Shown: positions 8,460-17,703, counted from the first letter of the stretch. The stretch is DNA of 64,000 bases from Actinorhabdospora filicis (GCF_030269765.1 NZ_BSTX01000002.1:653379-717378), one strand, 5' to 3'. The notes: generated by a model not told the origin, from the sequence alone. Numbers and translations are program-made.

Positions 8460-11400
8460 GTGAGCCTTCGATGGGGTGGGGAACTGTGGCGAGGAGTGGC
8501 GGCGCTGCTCGCGGTGGCAATGCTTCCCGGTGTCGCGTCGGCGGGTCCGGCGAGGCCGGGTAACGCGCCGGTGCGGGTTTGGGAGGCCACGGTCGGGGTC
8601 GATATCCGGATCGGGGTGTCCAAGGACGGCTCGGCGCCCTTCGGTGCCACCGACCAGCCCGGCGATGACTCCGGGCCGAGCAACGGGATCGTGCGCACCA
8701 ACGACATCATCACCTATGACGTGAACGTCAACGTGGTGGGCGGCACGGCCGAGAACGAGACCTTCACACTCACCGCCCCCGAGGGCACCGAGTGGCTGCA
8801 GCTGCCCACCGAATGCACGGGCGGCGGCTCACGGATCAACGGCCGGCAGCTGATCTGCAACCTCGGCTCCCTCACCAATCAGAGCCAGGTGGTACAGCCG
8901 TCCCTGCGGGTGACCGGCGCCAAGCAGAACGGTGACACCGTGCAGGTCACGGGCACGGTCACCGCCGACAACGCGACCACACCCAACGTGCCCGCCCCGA
9001 ATCCGCCGATCACCCGGGTCTCCGCCGCGCCCCGGTTCGACCTGGTCAAGGACCGGTTCGAGCACCGCAGTGTGGCCGCCGCGGCCCCCGACGGAACGTC
9101 CGGCCGGGTCTTCTACTACCCGATCGCCATCGAGAACACCCCCCGTGACCCGTCGATCCCGCACCGGCTCGGCGCCGAGCAGCTCCGTTCGCCGCTCAGC
9201 TTCACCGACGACATCTCCCAGATCCTGGAGGGCGTGGCCAGCCCGGACGCCCGGCTGTACACATGGGGCAAGGATGGGCCGGGCTGCTGGCTGCCGAGCT
9301 ATGAGAAGTTCGGCGCCGGTGATCAGCCGGGTGGCGCGGGCGGGGGCCCGGCCTTCGTCACCGACAGCGGCGCGGTGAGCTGCGCCCAGTCCGCGTCGGG
9401 CGCGAACATCGACGTCACGCTCACCGGTACCGACACCTCCGCCACCCATGTGCCGTCCCGTGCGCTGTGGAACTCCCTGCCCGCCGGCAACGGCTATGTC
9501 GCCTCGATCATGCTGGCCATCTGGATCCCGGACACCGATCTTCGGGCCGCGGCCGATGCCACGGGCGGGGTGGTGCGGATGAAGGACACCCTCACCGGAT
9601 TCAGCCCCACCTCGACCTCCGGGCAGACGAACGTCGACCCGCCCGCGAACAACTCCTACCAGATGAGCAACAAGCTCAGCATGGGTCTCGGCTACGACAA
9701 GAACTTCGTCCTCACCGACAACGACCGCTACTACGCGCCCGGATCCCAGGTGCTCGCGTACGTCATCGCCCGCAACCAGGGCCTGGGTGTGGTGGATCCC
9801 CAGATCGCCTGCGATGTCTTCGACAAGACCCAGATGACGATCGTGGCGGCGCGTGCCGATCCCGAGCCGGCCGGCACCAAGGTCCAGTACGCCGCCCAGC
9901 CGACCCGGCAGACCCCCCAGCAGATGGCCACCCAGACCTGCGGGGACACCGACGGTCCCTGGTACGACGGCATCACCGCCGTGCCCGGTGGGGCCGCGGC
10001 CGTGGGCCGGGTGCGGGTGGTGGGCCCGGTGGCCGGGCAATCCGCCCGGTACCTGAACATGGAGTTCCGGATCCGCGACGATGCCCGCCTCGACGACCGG
10101 GTCCGCAACTACGGCGCCTACCAGGACGCCAACACCAACAACGGGAACTGGACCCTGACCGGCTCCAACCCCGACCTGGCCGACTGCTGCCTGGCCGACT
10201 ATCTGCTGCTGTCTCCCGTGCTGGCCCGAATCGTCAAGAAGACCGTCGATCCCGGCACCAACGCGAGCACCACCCAGAACAAGGACCAGATCGTCACCGC
10301 CGGCACCACCGCGAAATTCGCGCTTTACCCGAGCCTGACCAGCGGGGGCAAGCCACCCGGGCCCCAGGACGTCACCGTGGTCGACACCCTGCCGAAGTAC
10401 CTGCAGTACGTGTCCGGAAGCGCCACCAGGGAACCGTCCTCGGTCGTGGAGAACCCGGACGGCACCACCACGATCACCTGGGTCTACCCACAGACCGTCC
10501 CGGGCACATCCATCGCCCCGATCACCTTCGAGGTACGCGCCGATCCCGCCGCGCCCGCCGGTGACCTGGTGAACAAGGCGGTCATCGGCACCCCGCTGGA
10601 CACCAGTGCCGAGAAGGAACGCACCGCCCAGCGGCAGCTGACCGTTGTCGAGGGCAAGGGTCTGATCGTGTCCAAGCGGGTCGTGAAACCCACGGTGATC
10701 ATCGGCGACCGGATGGAGTACACCCTCACGGCCGACAACCGCACCTCATCGGCACTGTCCACAATCGACATCATCGACGTGCTGCCCCACCGCGGGGACA
10801 ACCGCAACCCGGCCTCGGGCTTCACCGGCCGCGCCGAGCTGGCGGCCGCGCCGACACCCACCCCGGCCGGCGGCACCCTGCGGTACACCAAGGCCGCGCC
10901 GAATGGCATCTCCCTGAACCCCAACGCCGCCTCCAACGGTCCCGGCGGAACCTCCACATGGTGCGTCGAGGCCGACTTCGGCACAACCGGCTGCCCCACG
11001 GGCCTGGCCGAGGCCACCGCCTTCCGGTACGACAAGCCCGGCCCCATCGCCCCGAGCGCCGGCGTGTCACTGGGCATCAGCCTGCGCAACACCGACCAGG
11101 CCGCCGGTGACGTCTACACGAACCGGGCGGGCGCCGCCGCGCCCGAGATCGCACTGCCCGTGGAGTCCCCGGACGTGCCCGTGCGGGTGGTGGCCGGCTG
11201 CGCGGGCGACTTCGTCTGGCTGGATGAGAAGCGCACCGGCGTCCAGAGCGGGAACGATCCCGCGGTCCCCGACGTCACGGTGACACTGACCGGCACCGAT
11301 GATCTGGGCGGCCAGGTGCGCAGGACCACCAAGACCGGCAAAGACGGCAAGTACCGCTTCGGCAACCTGCGTCCCGGTACCTACACGGCGACCTTCACTC

Positions 11401-11822
11401 AACCCATCGGGTACACGTTCACCACGAAGAACGCCGGTACCGACCCCGCGAGCAACTCGGTGGCCGGCTCCAACGGCGCGGGCGACCCGTTCACCCTGAA
11501 CAAGGACACCACCGACTCCGGCGCGCTGATCGGAGTGAACTGCGACCTGAACCAGGACGCGGGACTGATCAGGCAACACCAGCCCACACCGCCCACGCCG
11601 GGTCCATCGCCGCCCACGCCGAGCCCGTCGCCGCCTACGCCGACTCCAACGCCACCCACACCGACTCCAACGCCACCCACACCGACGACGTCCGTCCCGC
11701 CGAGCGATCCGGTCCTCCCCGAAACCGGCCCGAACACGGTCTGGCCGGGCCTGCTCGCCGCCGGAATGATCATCGCGGGCATCGCGATCTTCCTGGTCGC
11801 CCGGCGACGCCGTGACACATGA
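8460..11822 (+). CDS. LPxTG-anchored surface protein with DUF11 and SdrD-B domains
   Basis: 1120 residues. A signal peptide runs from MSLRWGGELWRG to PGVASA. Several immunoglobulin-like DUF11-type domains follow (for example LIVSKRVVKPTVIIGDRMEY, and an earlier IVKKTVDPGTNAS). A Cna_B/SdrD-B-like domain (CAGDFVWLDEKRTGVQ, then GKYRFGNLRPGTYTATF) comes next, then a Pro-Thr heptad stalk. The C-terminus is a complete sortase sorting signal: LPETG, a hydrophobic helix and an RRRRDT tail. The protein should therefore be covalently linked to peptidoglycan by a housekeeping sortase, which is not encoded in this window. GTG 8460 is preferred because GGGGGAA lies 7 bases upstream; GTG 8427 or ATG 8436 are in-frame alternatives. 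No pilin or sortase neighbour is present, so it is probably a solitary adhesin or matrix protein. Confidence 0.88.
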   Translation: MSLRWGGELWRGVAALLAVAMLPGVASAGPARPGNAPVRVWEATVGVDIRIGVSKDGSAPFGATDQPGDDSGPSNGIVRTNDIITYDVNVNVVGGTAENETFTLTAPEGTEWLQLPTECTGGGSRINGRQLICNLGSLTNQSQVVQPSLRVTGAKQNGDTVQVTGTVTADNATTPNVPAPNPPITRVSAAPRFDLVKDRFEHRSVAAAAPDGTSGRVFYYPIAIENTPRDPSIPHRLGAEQLRSPLSFTDDISQILEGVASPDARLYTWGKDGPGCWLPSYEKFGAGDQPGGAGGGPAFVTDSGAVSCAQSASGANIDVTLTGTDTSATHVPSRALWNSLPAGNGYVASIMLAIWIPDTDLRAAADATGGVVRMKDTLTGFSPTSTSGQTNVDPPANNSYQMSNKLSMGLGYDKNFVLTDNDRYYAPGSQVLAYVIARNQGLGVVDPQIACDVFDKTQMTIVAARADPEPAGTKVQYAAQPTRQTPQQMATQTCGDTDGPWYDGITAVPGGAAAVGRVRVVGPVAGQSARYLNMEFRIRDDARLDDRVRNYGAYQDANTNNGNWTLTGSNPDLADCCLADYLLLSPVLARIVKKTVDPGTNASTTQNKDQIVTAGTTAKFALYPSLTSGGKPPGPQDVTVVDTLPKYLQYVSGSATREPSSVVENPDGTTTITWVYPQTVPGTSIAPITFEVRADPAAPAGDLVNKAVIGTPLDTSAEKERTAQRQLTVVEGKGLIVSKRVVKPTVIIGDRMEYTLTADNRTSSALSTIDIIDVLPHRGDNRNPASGFTGRAELAAAPTPTPAGGTLRYTKAAPNGISLNPNAASNGPGGTSTWCVEADFGTTGCPTGLAEATAFRYDKPGPIAPSAGVSLGISLRNTDQAAGDVYTNRAGAAAPEIALPVESPDVPVRVVAGCAGDFVWLDEKRTGVQSGNDPAVPDVTVTLTGTDDLGGQVRRTTKTGKDGKYRFGNLRPGTYTATFTQPIGYTFTTKNAGTDPASNSVAGSNGAGDPFTLNKDTTDSGALIGVNCDLNQDAGLIRQHQPTPPTPGPSPPTPSPSPPTPTPTPPTPTPTPPTPTTSVPPSDPVLPETGPNTVWPGLLAAGMIIAGIAIFLVARRRRDT
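11598..11681 (+). repeat. Four tandem 21-bp repeats encoding a PTPTPPT stalk
   Basis: Four consecutive 21-bp units encode PGPSPPT, PSPSPPT, PTPTPPT and PTPTPPT within the wall-spanning stalk of the LPxTG protein. The last two units are identical in DNA, which suggests recent duplication and possible length variation between strains. Confidence 0.85.
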
Positions 11823-11890
11823 GGTGTGCGCATCGAGCCCACTGAGGACTGTGAGTAGGGGAGGGCCCGTCCGGTAGGCAAGGGCCACGC

Positions 11891-11930
11891 GCATGCCTGA
11901 TCCCGCGGACGCCCGCGGGATCAGGCATGC
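11891..11930. terminator. Bidirectional hairpin between convergent genes
   Basis: A perfect 18-bp inverted repeat (11891-11908 and 11913-11930) with a 4-base loop lies between the end of the surface-protein gene (11822) and the end of the oxidoreductase gene (12006). Its position and stability make it a shared terminator. Confidence 0.8.
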
Positions 11931-12005
11931 GGCGCCGACACCGTCAACCGCCGCAAGGCCAAAGGCTCACGCGGCGGGCGGCACCGCCTTCGACGAGCAC
12001 ACCCT

Positions 12006-12938
12006 CTAGGGCGCGAGCACGATCTTGCCGTGGGTGTGGCGGCGTTCGAGCTCGGTGTAGGCCTGCCTGACCTGCGCCAACGGATAGGTATTGGCGATCG
12101 GGACTTCGAGGTGTCCCTCGGCGATCAGGGCGGCGAGTGCGGCGAGGACCTCGGCGCCCGGCCTGGCGTTGGGGCCGGGCTCGGTCAGGACCCCGTACCT
12201 CGCGGCCGCGGCGAAATCGGCGATGGTGTCGATCCGCTCGACCGGGACGCCGAGGGCCAGGGCCAGCTCGACGTAGCCGCCGCCGTGGGTGTCGATGAAG
12301 GCGTCCACGCCGTCCGGCGCCGCTGCCTTGATCCGGTCGAGGACGCCGTCACCGTACTCGACGGCGATCACCCCGTGGCCTCGCAGCCACGCGTGATTGT
12401 GCGCGCCGGCCAGGCCGATGACCGTGGCCCCGGCACGGCGGGCTAGCTGGACGGCGAGCGAGCCGACTCCTCCGGCCGCGGCGGAGACGACCACGGTCTC
12501 TCCCTTGTCGGGCCGCACCGAATGCACCGCTCCCCATGCCGCGGCTCCGGCGACGTACAGGCCACCGGCCACCTCCCAGGAGACCTCGCGCGGCTTGGGC
12601 GTGAGCTTGTCGGCGTCCACCACGACCAGTTCGGCCTGGCTGGACCGTTTCTCGGAGAACCCGATCACCTCGTCCCCGACCGAGCACGAGTCGGCTCCGG
12701 CGCCCACCTCGGCGACGATCCCGGCGAGATCGCTGCCCTGCCCGGACGGAAACGTCGAGGGAAAGATGTGGGCCATCGCTCCGGCGCGGATGGCCGCCTC
12801 ACCGGGGTTGATGCCCGCCGCCTTGACTCGCACGAGGACCTGGCCGTCCCCGGGCACCGGGCGCTCGACCTCATCGACCCGCAGGACCTCAATGCCGCCG
12901 AACTCGTCGTACCTGACCGCCTTCGACGTGCCGGTCAC
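12006..12938 (-). CDS. NADP-dependent quinone-oxidoreductase-like MDR protein
   Basis: 310 residues. It is a medium-chain dehydrogenase/reductase of the zinc-free quinone oxidoreductase type. It has a GroES-like N-terminal half (MTGTSKAVRYDEFGGIEVLR, then VLVRVKAAGINPGEAAIRAG) and a Rossmann fold with SAAAGGVGSLAVQLARRAGATVIG. There is no cysteine/histidine catalytic zinc cluster. Such enzymes reduce quinones or enones using NADPH. The ATG overlaps the stop of the preceding SDR gene by four bases, so the two are translationally coupled. Confidence 0.9.
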   Translation of the reverse strand: MTGTSKAVRYDEFGGIEVLRVDEVERPVPGDGQVLVRVKAAGINPGEAAIRAGAMAHIFPSTFPSGQGSDLAGIVAEVGAGADSCSVGDEVIGFSEKRSSQAELVVVDADKLTPKPREVSWEVAGGLYVAGAAAWGAVHSVRPDKGETVVVSAAAGGVGSLAVQLARRAGATVIGLAGAHNHAWLRGHGVIAVEYGDGVLDRIKAAAPDGVDAFIDTHGGGYVELALALGVPVERIDTIADFAAAARYGVLTEPGPNARPGAEVLAALAALIAEGHLEVPIANTYPLAQVRQAYTELERRHTHGKIVLAP

Positions 12939-13660
12939 CAGGACACCGTTCCCTCGTCGTCGAAGAACCCGCCGGTCGGGCCGTCGTCGGGCAGCGTCGC
13001 GAGGCGAATCGCGATCGCCGCGCCCTGCTGGGCCGTCCGGACGCCCTGGAAACCGTTGAGGTCGGTGGCGGTGAAACCGGGGCAGCCGGAGTTGATCAAA
13101 ATGCCGGTGTCGCGCAGTTCCCGGACGTACTGGATGGTGAGGGCGTTCAGGAAGGTCTTGGAGGCCAGGTAGGCCGCCGGAACCGGGCCCATGTCGACGC
13201 CGGGCGTGGTCTGCAGGGCCAGCGAGCCGACGCTGCTGGACATGTTCACGATGCGCGGCGACGCCGAGGCGCGCAGCATCGGCAGCATCGCGTTGGTCAC
13301 CCGGACCACCCCGATCACATTGGTCTCCACCACGGTCCGCACGGTCGCCGGATCGAGCGTGCTCGGCGTCTGCGGCATGGCACCGGTGATGGCGGCGTTG
13401 TTGACCAGGACGTCGAGCCCGCCCGCCCGCTCGGCGATCAGCGCGGCCGCCGCGGCCGCGCTCGCGTCGTCGGTCACGTCCAGGGGCACACCAAACGCGT
13501 CGGCACCGGCCGCGCGCAGCTTCTCCACCGCGGTGTCACGACGCTGCCGATCCCGCGCCCCCACACCGACGCGCCAGCCCAGCGCGCCCAGGCCCGCGGC
13601 GATCTCGTACCCGATTCCCTTGTTCGCGCCGGTCACCAGCGCGATCATCTGCTCAGTCAT
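12935..13660 (-). CDS. Short-chain dehydrogenase/reductase
   Basis: 241 residues. It is a classical SDR with the TGxxxGIG cofactor motif (ALVTGANKGIGYEIA), an NNA motif (LVNNAAITGA) and the catalytic Ser...YxxxK replaced in detail by MSSSVGS...AAYLASKTFLNAL, which keeps Tyr and Lys. The start at ATG 13660 (MTEQMIALVTG) is set by the Rossmann fold; longer forms would read into the LysR promoter. It pairs with the MDR gene and is divergent from a LysR regulator, a common arrangement for a LysR-controlled redox operon. Confidence 0.9.
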   Translation of the reverse strand: MTEQMIALVTGANKGIGYEIAAGLGALGWRVGVGARDRQRRDTAVEKLRAAGADAFGVPLDVTDDASAAAAAALIAERAGGLDVLVNNAAITGAMPQTPSTLDPATVRTVVETNVIGVVRVTNAMLPMLRASASPRIVNMSSSVGSLALQTTPGVDMGPVPAAYLASKTFLNALTIQYVRELRDTGILINSGCPGFTATDLNGFQGVRTAQQGAAIAIRLATLPDDGPTGGFFDDEGTVSW

Positions 13661-13718
13661 ACCGCAGATCCTGCGGCCACCCCGGACACGGCGTCCAAGA
13701 CCGATCGGGCGCGCATTG

Positions 13719-13733
13719 ATACTGCACGGGTAT
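13719..13733. promoter_or_regulatory. Candidate LysR operator (T-N11-A)
   Basis: ATAC-N7-GTAT in the 105-base divergent spacer has the T-N11-A form of LysR-type binding sites. It sits 33 bases upstream of the regulator start and 59 bases upstream of the SDR start. Confidence 0.45.
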
Positions 13734-13765
13734 AAGACGTGGTCACCGCCGGATATCATGGCCCC

Positions 13766-14602
13766 GTGGAGACACGGGAGATGCGGTACTTCGTCGCCGT
13801 CGCCGAGGAGTTGCACTTCGGGCGCGCGGCCCAGCGGCTCACCATCGCGCAACCACCACTGTCACGCGCCATCCAGCAGCTTGAGCGGCGCCTCGGCGTC
13901 GTCCTCCTGCACCGCACCACCCGCGCCATCACCCTGACCGAGGCCGGATCGGTGCTCCTGCGCGAGGCCCGCCTCGCCCTCGACGCCGTCGAGGCCGCCG
14001 AGCGCCGCACCCGCCGCGCCGCCCCCGACCAGCCCGGCATGGTGCTGGCCACCAAGGCCGGAGCGTCCAGAGAACTGCTGTCGAGGCTGCTGGACGCCTA
14101 CGCCGCATCCCCCTCCGCCGTCGACGTCGAGGTCGTGCTCTGCGGACCCGGCGAATCCGAGGCCCTCCTGCGCAACGGAAGCGCCGACGTCGCCCTCCTC
14201 CAGCGGCCCCACGACACCACCGCCGGACTCGACACCGAGGACCTGCGCACCGAGAACCAGGTCCTGGTCCTGCCCGAGGGGCATGCGCTCGCCGACCGGC
14301 CGCACGTGTCGATGGCCGAGGTCGACGCCCTGCCCCTGCCCCTGCCGCGCTGGCCGCGACGAGACGGGACCTACCCCGACGGGCCCGGCCCGAAGGTCCG
14401 CGACCTCATCCAGCTGACCCAGCTGATCACGCTCGGGCGGGCCTGCGCGCTGGTGCCGGAGTCGCTGCGGGCGCAGCTGGACGGCGATCACGCCATCGTG
14501 GCCGTGGCGGACGCACCGGCTGTGACGACCGTGATCGCGTGGCCCGCGCACAGCAGATCGAAGGCCGTCGCCGAGCTCGTGCGTACGGCGCTGGAGCTGT
14601 AG
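13766..14602 (+). CDS. LysR-family transcriptional regulator
   Basis: 278 residues. The N-terminal winged HTH is clear (MRYFVAVAEELHFGRAAQRL, then PPLSRAIQQLERRLGVVLLHRTTRAI), followed by the effector-binding domain. The C-terminal half is a little shorter than usual for the family. The start is GTG 13766 or ATG 13781; both leave the HTH intact. It is divergent from the SDR-MDR pair, which it probably regulates. Confidence 0.88.
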   Translation: METREMRYFVAVAEELHFGRAAQRLTIAQPPLSRAIQQLERRLGVVLLHRTTRAITLTEAGSVLLREARLALDAVEAAERRTRRAAPDQPGMVLATKAGASRELLSRLLDAYAASPSAVDVEVVLCGPGESEALLRNGSADVALLQRPHDTTAGLDTEDLRTENQVLVLPEGHALADRPHVSMAEVDALPLPLPRWPRRDGTYPDGPGPKVRDLIQLTQLITLGRACALVPESLRAQLDGDHAIVAVADAPAVTTVIAWPAHSRSKAVAELVRTALEL

Positions 14603-14616
14603 CCGAGGACGTCTGG

Positions 14617-14642
14617 AGCACCGCCCCCCGCGAATCGGTGCT
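14617..14642. terminator. Weak hairpin between convergent genes
   Basis: AGCACCG (14617-14623) and CGGTGCT (14636-14642) form a 7-bp stem with a 12-base loop, 14 bases after the LysR stop and touching the stop of the convergent small gene. Confidence 0.4.
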
Positions 14643-14841
14643 AGGTGTAGATGTCGCGCCCGTAGTCCTCTTCGGACACCGTGAAGTCCCCGGGACGCGC
14701 GTCCCGCAGCTCCCTCACACGCTTGTCGACCACGACGATCGCATCCTTGAGCGAGCACCCGTCCCGCTCCATGATCGCCTTGAGCGCATGCGGGATCTGT
14801 TCGTGCAGCAGGAGGTCATCGATCTGGTCCCGGGTGAGCAT
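14641..14841 (-). CDS. Small conserved-looking hypothetical protein
   Basis: 66 residues: MLTRDQIDDLLLHEQIPHAL, then an acidic, amphipathic helical protein ending GRDIYT. The composition (KAIMERDGCSLKDAIVVVDK) loosely resembles the small ribosomal L7/L12-C-like proteins of actinomycetes, but I cannot assign a function. The upstream frame is open to 15312, but the protein character starts at this Met. GAGGAT lies about 11 bases upstream. It is convergent with LysR. Confidence 0.55.
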   Translation of the reverse strand: MLTRDQIDDLLLHEQIPHALKAIMERDGCSLKDAIVVVDKRVRELRDARPGDFTVSEEDYGRDIYT

Positions 14842-14982
14842 CGGCCCATCATCCTCAACGGGCGCGCCGAGCACACCCGGGTTAACGGCCAGGCTGGTCC
14901 CGCCGTTGGTTCGCAGGTCACGACAATGGCCTCTGCTGCGAGTGTCGAAAGTGGCCGGTGCGGATGGTGGGGGAGCCCGCCG

Positions 14983-15543
14983 GTGATCCAGAATGCTCAG
15001 ATGATCACGCTTGAGACACCCCGTCTGATCCTTCGTCGCTGGCGTGAGGACGACGTCGCGCCCATGACCGCCATCAACGGCGACGCCGAGGTGATGCGCT
15101 GGATCCGCGACGGCAGCGTCCGCGACGAACAGCAGACCCGCGACGGTATCCGGGCCTGGGAGGGCGAGTGGGAGGCGCGTGGCTTCGGGCTGTTCGCCGT
15201 GGAGGTCCGCTCCACCGGTGAGCTGGCCGGGTTCACCGGCCTGGCGGTACCCAACTTCCTGCCGGAGGTGCTGCCCGCGGTCGAGGTCGGCTGGCGCCTG
15301 GGACGTGGCCACTGGGGACAGGGCCTGGCCACCGAGGCCGCCGTGGCGGCCGTCCGGTTCGCGTTCGAGGACCGGGGCCTGGACCGCATCGTCAGCATCG
15401 CCCAGGTCGGCAACGGCGCCTCAGAGCGGATCATGACCAAGCTGGGGATGACGTTGTTCCGCGAGACCACCGGGCCCGACACGGGTCGGCCGGTGCGGGT
15501 CTTCGAGCTGAGCTCCGAGCGGTACGCCGCGACGGCTTCCTGA
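14983..15543 (+). CDS. GNAT-family N-acetyltransferase (RimJ/RimL type)
   Basis: 186 residues from GTG 14983, which has GGGGGAG 7 bases upstream; ATG 15001 is the alternative. ITLETPRLILRRWREDDVAP is the typical RimJ/RimL-like opening. The acetyl-CoA pyrophosphate-binding loop is RGHWGQGLATEA, and the later segment NGASERIMTKLGM is also typical of this subgroup. It should acetylate an amine from acetyl-CoA: a ribosomal protein N-terminus, an amino acid or a small molecule. The gene stands alone and is followed by a strong terminator. Confidence 0.88.
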   Translation: MIQNAQMITLETPRLILRRWREDDVAPMTAINGDAEVMRWIRDGSVRDEQQTRDGIRAWEGEWEARGFGLFAVEVRSTGELAGFTGLAVPNFLPEVLPAVEVGWRLGRGHWGQGLATEAAVAAVRFAFEDRGLDRIVSIAQVGNGASERIMTKLGMTLFRETTGPDTGRPVRVFELSSERYAATAS

Positions 15544-15552
15544 TGGAGGCAT

Positions 15553-15589
15553 GGTCGGGCCCGGGCATGTGAGATGCCCGGGCCCGACC
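15553..15589. terminator. Strong bidirectional hairpin
   Basis: A perfect 16-bp inverted repeat (15553-15568 and 15574-15589) with a 5-base loop lies between the convergent GNAT and RTX-repeat genes. Confidence 0.82.
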
Positions 15590-15615
15590 GTCCACGCGTT
15601 GCTCTCAGGGGTGGT

Positions 15616-17031
15616 CTAGCAGCTGCTGGTGGTGTCGCCGACGTCGGTGGTGCAGGTGTCGTTGCCCAGGCCGCCGTTGGCGGTGTCGCCGCCGGTGCCG
15701 TCCTGGACGTCGATGGTGTCGTTGCCGAGGCTGCCGCTCATGGTGTCGGTGCCGTTGGTGTCGACGAGGGTGTCGTTGCCGTTTTGGCCGTCGAGGTCGT
15801 CGTTTCCGGGGCCGCCGTAGATGTGGTCGTTGCCGTTGTCGAAGAGGTAGAGCAGGCTGCCCAGGAGGGTTTCGCCGTAGTTGGTGTCGTTTCCTGCTTC
15901 GCCGTAGAGGTAGTCGGCGCCGTTGCCGCCGCCCATGCCGTCATCGCCGTCGCCGCCGTAGAGGACGTCGTCGCCGTTTCCGCCGTCGATGGTGTCGTCT
16001 CCGGCGCCGGCGTAGATGGTGTCGTTGTTGTTGCCGCCGTTGATGGTGTCGTCGCCGCCGAGGCCGCAGATGACGTCGGCGCCGTTGGTGCCGTTGAGGG
16101 TGTCGTTTCCGTTGGTGCCGGTGATGGTGCAGCCGAGGCCATTGTTGACGGTGGTCGATTCGGCGTCGGTGTTGTCGGCGCTGTTGGCGTCGGTCTCGGT
16201 CAGGGGCGCCACGGAGGTGGCGGTGAGGGTTCCGGTCGCGGTGGGGGTGACGGTGACGGTGGTGGTCGCCGAGGCGAAGGGGGCCAGTGACCCGATGGTG
16301 CAGGTGACGACGGGGGCCGACGTCGAGCAGGAGCCCTGGGTGGTGCTCGTCGACACGATGGCGGCGGCGCTACCGGAGAGGGTGGTGGCGACGGAGACGC
16401 CGGTGGCGGCGGTGCCGTTGTTGGTGACGGTGGTGGTGTAGGTGAGGTTCCCGCCGGCGAGGGCGATCGGGTCGGCGGAGTCGGTGACGGCGACGGTCAG
16501 GTCGGGGTTGAGCGGGGTCACGTTGAGGTTGTAGGACCCGAAGATCTCCGGACGCCCGAGGTTGCGGTAGCCGCCGAGCCGGATCCAGTAGGTGGTGCTG
16601 GCCGTCGCGGCGAAGGTCACCGTCGAGGCTCCACCGCCGCCGAGGCCGTCATCGTTGCAGGCGATGTTGGTCAGCGCGTTGACGGCCGAGCCGGTGTAGA
16701 TGTCGATGATGGTGTCGAAGTTGGAGCCGGCGCTGTCGACCTGGACGTTGCCCGACACCGTGGGCGTCAGGCCGTACCAAACCGTGCGGGTGACGGTGTC
16801 GTTCGGGAAGGACTTGCACGGCGTGGTGTTGTCCTCGCCGGACTCGATGGTGGCCTCGGCGGTCGAGCCGCTGGTGCCGAAGGCGCTGGCGTGGGCCTCG
16901 GCGTTGGCGAAGTCGTCGTTGGCGGGGGCCGCCGCCCACGCCGGGGCGGTGGCCCCCGTCGCCATCGCCAGGCCGAGGACGGCCGCGGCGGCCATCGTCG
17001 TCCAGCGGGCGGGCAGGAATCTTGCGGACAT
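15616..17031 (-). CDS. Secreted RTX-type calcium-binding repeat protein with DUF11 domain
   Basis: 471 residues. A signal peptide (MSARFLPARWTTMAAAAVLG, then APAWAAAP) is followed by a beta-sandwich domain and a DUF11-like CARDB domain (LTVAVTDSADPIALAGGNLT). About nine GGxGxDxxx-like nonapeptides come next (GGDDTINGGNNNDTIYAGAG, GGDGDDGMGGGNGADYLYGE) and build a Ca2+-binding parallel beta-roll. The chain ends with two Cys-containing turns. AGGGG lies 7 bases before ATG 17031. RTX rolls usually fold after export in millimolar Ca2+. No type I secretion genes are nearby, and the Sec signal makes Sec export more likely. The role is structural or adhesive, otherwise unknown. Confidence 0.87.
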   Translation of the reverse strand: MSARFLPARWTTMAAAAVLGLAMATGATAPAWAAAPANDDFANAEAHASAFGTSGSTAEATIESGEDNTTPCKSFPNDTVTRTVWYGLTPTVSGNVQVDSAGSNFDTIIDIYTGSAVNALTNIACNDDGLGGGGASTVTFAATASTTYWIRLGGYRNLGRPEIFGSYNLNVTPLNPDLTVAVTDSADPIALAGGNLTYTTTVTNNGTAATGVSVATTLSGSAAAIVSTSTTQGSCSTSAPVVTCTIGSLAPFASATTTVTVTPTATGTLTATSVAPLTETDANSADNTDAESTTVNNGLGCTITGTNGNDTLNGTNGADVICGLGGDDTINGGNNNDTIYAGAGDDTIDGGNGDDVLYGGDGDDGMGGGNGADYLYGEAGNDTNYGETLLGSLLYLFDNGNDHIYGGPGNDDLDGQNGNDTLVDTNGTDTMSGSLGNDTIDVQDGTGGDTANGGLGNDTCTTDVGDTTSSC

Positions 17032-17335
17032 GGATATCCCCTATCCATCGCGGCCCCGCCGTGGGGGCGGGGCCTCCCGCGTATCGACTGACGTCCATGC
17101 GGGGTCAGGGATGACACTCGCCGCTACGTTCAGTGATCACAAGGGACCGTGTGGTCATCGCCTTACGGTCCGTTTCGTGGTATCCGCGCACTATGTCGCC
17201 GTGGGCACTGCTCGGGACGGGTGCGGCCGGGTGGCATTTCGGCGGCCGCGACCTGCGGCGGACGGACGTCCGCGCGGCACCGGTGGCGCTCGCCGCTTGA
17301 CGCCCGTCCACTATCTAGTGGTACCGTGTACCGGT

Positions 17336-17352
17336 ACTCAGTGAGACTGAGT
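17336..17352. promoter_or_regulatory. Candidate PadR operator
   Basis: A perfect inverted repeat ACTCAGT-GAG-ACTGAGT, 24 bases upstream of the PadR start, lies just after a GTACC-rich stretch (17319-17337) that may hold the -10 region. Autoregulation by the adjacent PadR protein is the simplest reading. Confidence 0.5.
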
Positions 17353-17376
17353 AGTGGTGCGACGAAGAGGACACCG

Positions 17377-17703
17377 ATGGAAGACCTGACAGAGATGCTC
17401 AAGGGCACCCTCGAAGGCTGCGTGCTGCAGATCATCGGCACCGAGGAGACCTACGGCTACGCCATCACCCGGCGGCTGAACGAGCTCGGCTTCGCCGATG
17501 TCGTGGAGGGCACGGTCTACACCATCCTGGTGCGACTGGAGAAGAACGGCCTCGTGGAGGCGGCGAAACGGCCGTCCGAGGTGGGGCCACCGCGCAAGTT
17601 CTACACACTCAACGACGCCGGACGCCGGCACCTGGCGACGTTCTGGGCCAAGTGGGAGTACGTGTCGGCGCGGATCGACGAACTCAAGGAGGGCGGGAGA
17701 TGA
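17377..17703 (+). CDS. PadR-family transcriptional regulator
   Basis: 108 residues. A PadR winged helix: LKGTLEGCVLQIIGTEETYG with YAITRRLNELGF, then EGTVYTILVRLEKNGLVEAA and PPRKFYTLNDAGR. It should bind DNA as a dimer and repress its own operon. GAAGAGG precedes ATG 17377. The stop overlaps the ATG of the following DUF1048 gene, and a palindrome lies directly upstream. Confidence 0.92.
   Translation: MEDLTEMLKGTLEGCVLQIIGTEETYGYAITRRLNELGFADVVEGTVYTILVRLEKNGLVEAAKRPSEVGPPRKFYTLNDAGRRHLATFWAKWEYVSARIDELKEGGR

Noticed and set aside
11598..11681. CRISPR-like repeat cluster
   Set aside because: The 21-bp units are contiguous, in frame and encode a Pro-Thr stalk; there are no spacers.
15574..16290. 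238-residue Val/Gly-rich frame on the plus strand
   Set aside because: It is the antisense of RTX repeats, which produces regular hydrophobic repeats by chance.
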